DNA of 26,285 bases, from positions 1-26,285 of the forward strand of contig JANLIS010000063.1 of assembly GCA_024653985.1 (NCBI GenBank), read 5' to 3'. Positions 22,515 to 26,285 of the stretch are shown here, piece after piece. The notes under the pieces are model-generated. The model saw only the letters and a list, made by a program, of their open reading frames with translations, had not been told where the DNA came from and made no database searches. The DNA comes from Candidatus Roizmanbacteria bacterium (lineage in GTDB: Bacteria; Patescibacteriota; Microgenomatia; UBA1406; GWC2-37-13). Both the position numbers and the translations under genes were made by a program. The first letter of the stretch is position 1. Every line of letters starts with the position of its first letter.

Positions 22515-23669
22515 ATGGTGAAAAAAATAACTACTGTCGTCCTATTTCTCATAGTTTTTATTTTGTTTTTTTCTCTGCAAAATATATATTCCGCTGAATG
22601 TGATGATAAAACAGGTAATGACAGAATTAATTGCTTAGATACATTAGTAAAATCAGGTGAACAAAAAGTTAACAGTTTAGAATCAGAAAAACAATTACTT
22701 GATAATAAAGCCTATCTTACCGGACTACAGATAGAGGAAACAGAAAATAAAATAGAAAGTACTCAAAAAGAATTGGATATATTAAGTACAAGAATTGAAG
22801 GACTAGATCAATCTCTTGATTACCTTTCCAAACAGCTTATTCAAAGGATTATTGAGGGTTATAAAAAAAAACCACTTACAGTCTTCTCCCTTCTTTTAGA
22901 TAGTCGAGGCGCTAGTGATTTTCTTAATCAAGTCAAATACTTAAAAACTGCTCAAAACAATAATCAAAAACTTTTATATACAGTTCAAGAAACAAAAACT
23001 AACTATGAAGAACAAAAAAAAATACGTGAAGAAAAAAAAGCCGAGCTTGATCAATTAGAAAAACAATTAATTTCTCAAAAAGACCAACTAGATTATCTGA
23101 TAGCTCAAAAAGCAGTTATTATTAAAGACACACAAAATGATAATGTTCGATATAAACAATTGTTACAACAAGCCTTAGCAGAATATCAAGCAGTAAAGCA
23201 AGCTATAGCCACAGGCTCAAAGATTGGCCCAGTAAAGAAAGGTGACCCAATCGCTCTTGTAGGTAATAGTGGCTATCCTGGGTGTTCAACAGGTGCTCAT
23301 CTTCATTTTGAAATTCAACAAAATAATTCATGGGCTAATCCTGAAAATTATTTAAGTTCAAAAAGTGTTGATGATGAACAAAATAGTGGAACTAATAATA
23401 TTGGCGGTGGTTCTTGGGATTGGCCATTGTCTGATCCTATAATTGTTACTCAAAGATATGGGACCACTCCCTGGTCATGGCGATATAAATATAGTGGTGG
23501 AATTCATACTGGAGTTGATATGGTAAGTAACGGCAGTGCGGTAATAAGGGCTCCTTCTGACGGAACCTTATATAGCTCATCTCAAAGTTGTGGAGGCTCT
23601 TCAAATATAAATATCAAGTATATTGATCATGGAAACGGTCTAATTAGTTATTACCTACATGTTCAATAG
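22515..23669 (+). CDS. Secreted coiled-coil M23 (LytM-type) peptidase with permuted catalytic domain
   Basis: This 384-residue protein has a signal peptide ending near YSA (27) and a long coiled coil (about 45-225) of the EnvC/PcsB kind, which in homologous systems docks on FtsX. The M23 parts come in reversed order. Residues 236-280 hold the usual C-terminal half, with KKGDPIALVGNSGY and the HLHFE motif (H262, H264). After a linker rich in S, N and G, residues 300-384 hold the usual N-terminal half, with IHTGVDM (H331, D335), DHGNGLISYYLH (H382), and the chain ends two residues later. All expected zinc and catalytic residues are present, so an active circularly permuted peptidase is plausible. 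It would cut peptidoglycan cross-links at division under FtsEX control. Confidence 0.82.
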   Translation: MVKKITTVVLFLIVFILFFSLQNIYSAECDDKTGNDRINCLDTLVKSGEQKVNSLESEKQLLDNKAYLTGLQIEETENKIESTQKELDILSTRIEGLDQSLDYLSKQLIQRIIEGYKKKPLTVFSLLLDSRGASDFLNQVKYLKTAQNNNQKLLYTVQETKTNYEEQKKIREEKKAELDQLEKQLISQKDQLDYLIAQKAVIIKDTQNDNVRYKQLLQQALAEYQAVKQAIATGSKIGPVKKGDPIALVGNSGYPGCSTGAHLHFEIQQNNSWANPENYLSSKSVDDEQNSGTNNIGGGSWDWPLSDPIIVTQRYGTTPWSWRYKYSGGIHTGVDMVSNGSAVIRAPSDGTLYSSSQSCGGSSNINIKYIDHGNGLISYYLHVQ

Positions 23670-23693
23670 ATAAGGTATTCATCAAAATTTTCC

Positions 23694-23760
23694 CGTCTCT
23701 ACAACCTATTTCTGTATTTTTGTAGGTTGTCCCACTTTGCCCTCTGGGCTTCAAGGGACG
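23694..23760 (+). ncRNA. Candidate structured RNA or 3' element with a three-way junction
   Basis: The 269-base gap after the M23 gene contains CGTCTCT (23694-23700) pairing with AGGGACG (23754-23760, one G-U), enclosing ACAACCTA/TAGGTTGT (23701-23708/23723-23730) and GCCC-TCT-GGGC (23739-23749). The first two stems abut. I do not recognise a known RNA family. It may be a 3' UTR structure, terminator or small RNA. Only the pairing is observed. The rest of the gap holds the tandem array and repeat listed separately. Confidence 0.35.
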
Positions 23761-23851
23761 AGAGATAACTTTAGGGTATCCATTGATCAAATAATGGCTT
23801 TACTATAGTCTAATAAAGTGGTTCTGTAGGCTATAAGCGGTTGACTAAAAT

Positions 23852-23890
23852 AGTCCATAAAGTTATAAAGTCCATAAAGTCCATAAAGTG
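23852..23890 (+). repeat. Tandem array of CCATAAAGT-type units, inverted relative to 20893-20930
   Basis: AGTCCATAAAGT, TATAAAGT, CCATAAAGT and CCATAAAGT follow each other at 8-9 base spacing. The stretch TTATAAAGTCCATAAAGT occurs here directly and at 20893-20910 as the reverse complement. The two arrays bracket ftsE, ftsX and the M23 gene. Confidence 0.65.
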
Positions 23891-23897
23891 GTATCTG

Positions 23898-23927
23898 TGT
23901 CATCCCCTCGCAGGAGGGGATCCAGTC
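23898..23927. repeat. Single-hairpin copy of the TGTCATCC repeat
   Basis: TGTCATCCCCTCGCAGGAGG starts the element and GGATCCAGTC ends it. The stem is ATCCCCTC/GAGGGGAT around a GCAG loop, the same stem as at 19290-19310 but a different loop. It lies just before the lamin-tail gene, and GATAAT immediately after it (23928-23933) may be that gene's -10, five bases before the ATG. Confidence 0.75.
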
Positions 23928-23938
23928 GATAATTACCT

Positions 23939-25231
23939 ATGAAAAGATTAATTTTTATTACCATATTTTTGTTTGTTTTAATCTTTAGCAAAAACGTTTC
24001 TGCTTCTTTAAAATTAAATGAGATTTATCCAGCCCCACCATCGGGCGAATATGAATGGATCGAACTATATAATGATGAAAATCAGACAGTCGATATTTCT
24101 CAATACCAGCTCTTAGATTTAGCCGGCAATAAAATAAAAATCTCAACACAAAGCGCTTTACCATTTGGTTTTGTTTTGGCTACTTCTTCCTCTGTTTTGA
24201 ATAATATTGGCGATACAATATCTTTTAAAAATAATCTGGGAGACATAATTGAGATTGCCACATATTCTGCCAGTTTTGACTCAACTAAAACTTATGTTAA
24301 ATGTCCAAACGGTAATGGAAGTTGGTTTGTATTAAACACATTAACAAAAAACTCTTCCAATGAAATAGCTTGTCAAATTTTGACACCATCGCCAACGCTG
24401 GAACCAACGTTAACCTTAACTCCAACATTAACAATCATACCAACGGAAGGGTTGGAAAACCCGACCCCCATTGCCTCGCTTGCCTCGCCGAGTGAAGGCG
24501 GGCCGGAGCCAACGGCGAAGGCGGGTACATATGACAACATTTATATTTCCGAAGTAATGGTCAATCCACCAATCGGCGAAAAAGAATGGGTTGAGATATA
24601 TAACGATAATGATTTTTCAGTTTCGCTAAATGATTGGTATATTGATGACCTGGAAAATGCAGGATCAACTCCTAAAATATTTTCTTTAGAGATCAGTAAA
24701 AAAAGCTATGCGGTTTTTGATCTCTCAACTTCTATATTTAATAACGACGGAGATAATATCAGGTTATTGGATCATAAAAAAGATTTAAAGGACGACCTTG
24801 AATATAATAAAACTGATCAGGGAAAAACCTTAGGCAGAACTAATTTGGATTCTGATGATTTTTGTATCCAAGAACCCAGTAAAAGCTCCATCAACAACCC
24901 ATGTATAGATCCAACACCAACAATAACACCAACCTCGATCATAGTTCAAACAAAAACCCCAACTGTTAAGGCTAATAACTCCGATGTATCAATACATCGG
25001 AGCTCAAATCATCCAACCGTAATCATTATGAATAGCTTTAATGGTGGTAAAATTTTGGGTGTAACTGATGAGTTGATGATCGATCTTCCGGATAACGAAT
25101 CCATGATCGATTTTTTAACAATTATTTCTGTATCCTATTCCCTTTTGACTATCAGCTCCATTTTATTTAAAATGAAATTATCCTATGGAAAAGATAAAAA
25201 CTTTTATTCATCGATTCTTCGTCCCTCATGA
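23939..25231 (+). CDS. Surface protein with two lamin-tail domains and a C-terminal membrane anchor
   Basis: This 430-residue protein begins with a signal peptide (about 1-22). The first lamin-tail (LTD) domain covers about 24-145 (KLNEIYPAPPSGEYEWIELYN) and the second about 200-320 (YISEVMVNPPIGEKEWVEIYN); the shared E.YEWIELYN pattern is the family hallmark. They are joined by a proline-threonine linker (148-195), and a second P/T linker (323-345) leads to a membrane helix (about 390-412) with a short basic tail. LTD domains in bacteria are often in secreted or surface-anchored proteins, but their ligand is usually unknown. Two repeat-like insertions are in the linkers: a GC-rich stretch (24461-24525) and a palindrome (24979-25002). 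The 3' end overlaps the CAP gene by 47 bases. Confidence 0.8.
   Translation: MKRLIFITIFLFVLIFSKNVSASLKLNEIYPAPPSGEYEWIELYNDENQTVDISQYQLLDLAGNKIKISTQSALPFGFVLATSSSVLNNIGDTISFKNNLGDIIEIATYSASFDSTKTYVKCPNGNGSWFVLNTLTKNSSNEIACQILTPSPTLEPTLTLTPTLTIIPTEGLENPTPIASLASPSEGGPEPTAKAGTYDNIYISEVMVNPPIGEKEWVEIYNDNDFSVSLNDWYIDDLENAGSTPKIFSLEISKKSYAVFDLSTSIFNNDGDNIRLLDHKKDLKDDLEYNKTDQGKTLGRTNLDSDDFCIQEPSKSSINNPCIDPTPTITPTSIIVQTKTPTVKANNSDVSIHRSSNHPTVIIMNSFNGGKILGVTDELMIDLPDNESMIDFLTIISVSYSLLTISSILFKMKLSYGKDKNFYSSILRPS
24461..24525. repeat. GC-rich in-frame insertion in the linker of the lamin-tail protein
   Basis: About 65 bases are strikingly richer in GC than the flanking AT-rich gene and contain near-repeated words (TTGCCTCGC, GAAGGCGGG twice). 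They encode a low-complexity stretch rich in P, S, A and G (residues about 175-196) between the two lamin-tail domains. The composition suggests a dispersed repeat that entered a tolerant linker. No other copy is in the window. Confidence 0.5.
24979..25002. repeat. Palindrome inside the second linker of the lamin-tail protein
   Basis: CTCCGATGTAT (24979-24989) pairs with ATACATCGGAG (24992-25002), an 11-bp perfect stem with a CA loop. It encodes SDVSIHRS in a linker otherwise made of P, T, K and N, and keeps the frame open. Confidence 0.65.
25145..25173 (+). promoter_or_regulatory. Promoter of the CAP-domain gene, inside the lamin-tail gene
   Basis: TTGACT (25145-25150) and TAAAAT (25168-25173) are 17 bases apart, each matching five of six consensus bases. 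The -10 ends eleven bases before the ATG at 25185, so the leader is at most a few bases. It lies within the 3' coding part of the upstream gene. Confidence 0.55.
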
Positions 25232-26015
25232 AGAAAATAATTTTAGGGCTAAGAGTCTTCATACCGACTTTTTGACGGTTTATTTGGTGATCGCTTTTTT
25301 AATGATGATCGCATTTAAGCAAGGTAGTATTCATAATGTTTTGGGGTTTGCAACCGACATTACCATTGAGAAGCTTGCTCAATTAACCAACGAACAACGA
25401 CAAAAAAATAATTTATCTCCACTCACTATAAACTCTACCTTGTCTGTGGCTGCTCAAAAAAAAGCCGAAAATATGTTTCAAGAAAATTATTGGTCTCACT
25501 ACTCTCCTGATGGAAAAACGCCTTGGGACTTTATTCTTGGAGCCGGTTACAAATATGAATATGCAGGTGAAAATTTAGCCAAAAATTTTCTGTTTAGCAA
25601 CGGAGTCGTTGATGCATGGATGAACTCGACCACACATCGGGATAATTTATTGAAAAGGGAATATACTGAAGTTGGATATGCGATAGTTAACGGTGTTTTA
25701 AACGGCGAGCAGACCACTTTGGTCGTTCAGGAATTCGGAAAACCATTGGATAGTTCTTTTGCACCTCCTGCAGTTGAAGCCAGTGAAACTACTCAAAATG
25801 TTCCTGCCGTTCAACCAAAGGTGAGCGCTTTTAAATTTACTTTCAATTTGAATGTTATCTTTATGTTATTCTTGCTGCTATCCCTCGCCCTTGATTTCTA
25901 TTTTGCCTCAAAATTCAATATCATAAGGATTGCCGGAAAGAATACAGCCCATATATTATTTGTTATTTTTATACTGATCGGACTGTTCATGTCAACGATC
26001 GGCACGATTATCTAA
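25185..26015 (+). CDS. CAP (SCP/PR1-like) domain membrane protein
   Basis: This 276-residue protein has an N-terminal cytoplasmic stretch (PHEENNFRAKSLH), a helix at about 28-46, a CAP domain (about 60-187) and two C-terminal helices (about 219-241 and 253-274). The CAP cavity motifs are visible: HYSPDGKTPW (H105), YAGENLA (E129), HRDNLL (H151) and EVGYA. The domain would face outside, held by helices on both sides. Bacterial CAP proteins have no single known function; proposed roles include binding small lipids or peptides and proteolysis. The start lies 47 bases inside the upstream gene in another frame and is supported by a good promoter there. The N- and C-terminal membrane parts are unlike classical secreted CAP proteins. 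Confidence 0.85.
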   Translation: MEKIKTFIHRFFVPHEENNFRAKSLHTDFLTVYLVIAFLMMIAFKQGSIHNVLGFATDITIEKLAQLTNEQRQKNNLSPLTINSTLSVAAQKKAENMFQENYWSHYSPDGKTPWDFILGAGYKYEYAGENLAKNFLFSNGVVDAWMNSTTHRDNLLKREYTEVGYAIVNGVLNGEQTTLVVQEFGKPLDSSFAPPAVEASETTQNVPAVQPKVSAFKFTFNLNVIFMLFLLLSLALDFYFASKFNIIRIAGKNTAHILFVIFILIGLFMSTIGTII

Positions 26016-26018
26016 ACT

Positions 26019-26285
26019 ATGGCCAAACACTTTTATCCCCATTTAAAAAAAGAGTTCAAAAATCATTCATTGGACTATCTACTACTTATCACAGCTGGGA
26101 TATTTTTTCTGATCCTTCTAAATCTTTTTCGCGGTCAAAGAGCTGTTGAGTTTTTTATCCTTGTTTCCTTTGCCTTCTTTTATATCGTTTGGGGAATATT
26201 CCATCATATAAGCAATGAGACCCTCCATTTAAAGACTGTGGTAGAATATATCCTGATCGCATTTATAATAATATTTTTACTAAAA
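26019..26285 (+). CDS. Small membrane protein of unknown function, cut by the window end
   Basis: The frame opens with ATG at 26019, three bases after the CAP stop, and stays open for 89 codons to the end of the window. The N-terminus is basic (MAKHFYPHLKKEFKNH). Three hydrophobic segments follow, at about 19-34, 43-58 and 74-88, with LFRGQRAVE and WGIFHHISNETLHLKTVVEY between them. Small three-helix proteins with this HH...LHLKT pattern are, from memory, common in CPR genomes, but no function is known to me. It is probably co-transcribed with the CAP gene, and only a few residues are likely missing. Confidence 0.7.
   Translation, partial: MAKHFYPHLKKEFKNHSLDYLLLITAGIFFLILLNLFRGQRAVEFFILVSFAFFYIVWGIFHHISNETLHLKTVVEYILIAFIIIFLLK

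Noticed and set aside
20893..23890. CRISPR array
   Set aside because: The units are only 8-9 bases with no spacers between them; no cas gene is present.
1..26285. UGA recoding as in some other CPR lineages
   Set aside because: UGA ends several genes at expected places (246, 1001, 21614) and prfB is present.
1..26285. tRNA or rRNA genes
   Set aside because: No cloverleaf with a TTCRA arm or conserved rRNA segment was seen; the hairpins found are simple palindromes.

Overview
The window looks like a piece of a streamlined, AT-rich bacterial genome of the Candidate Phyla Radiation, most likely the Microgenomates group. The basis is indirect: gene content (a short-form RF2, FtsE/FtsX with a coiled-coil M23 protein, lamin-tail and CAP-domain membrane proteins, a PilM-like/LytR_C fusion), many polytopic glycosyltransferases, tight packing with overlapping genes, and small membrane proteins of a type I associate with that group. 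No rRNA or tRNA gene was found, so the placement is inference. UGA is used as an ordinary stop (for example at 244-246 and 999-1001) and an RF2 gene is present, so the standard bacterial code applies.

Left half (1-13586): a surface-glycan or glycoprotein locus. It has four GT2-type and one GT4-type cytoplasmic glycosyltransferases mixed with six polytopic membrane proteins of the GT-C (ArnT/PMT-like) kind. Genes run in both directions. A three-gene minus-strand block (9121 down to 5142) and a single minus-strand gene (4332 down to 2629) face plus-strand genes, giving convergent 3' overlaps and one 5' head-to-head overlap. The likely logic is that GT2/GT4 enzymes build lipid-linked sugars in the cytoplasm and GT-C enzymes use polyprenyl-phosphate sugars on the outer face.

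Middle (13579-17656, all minus strand): a CPBP-family membrane protease, a small GIY-YIG nuclease between inverted repeats, and a dnaG-rpoD pair encoding primase and the primary sigma factor.

Right half (17744-26285, all plus strand): a PilM-like/LytR_C membrane protein, prfB, a small anchored protein of unknown function, ftsE-ftsX, a coiled-coil M23 peptidase whose catalytic halves are in permuted order, then a two-domain lamin-tail surface protein, a CAP-domain membrane protein and the start of a small membrane protein. FtsE/FtsX plus a secreted coiled-coil hydrolase is the usual module for cell-wall splitting at division.

Three themes run through the window. First, hairpin-forming repeats with TGTCATYCC ends are scattered between and inside genes, and the GIY-YIG gene sits between two inverted copies. 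Second, several palindromic or GC-rich repeats lie in frame inside coding sequences. Third, good -10 hexamers often sit only 5-8 bases before the start codon with no Shine-Dalgarno sequence, which suggests leaderless transcripts.
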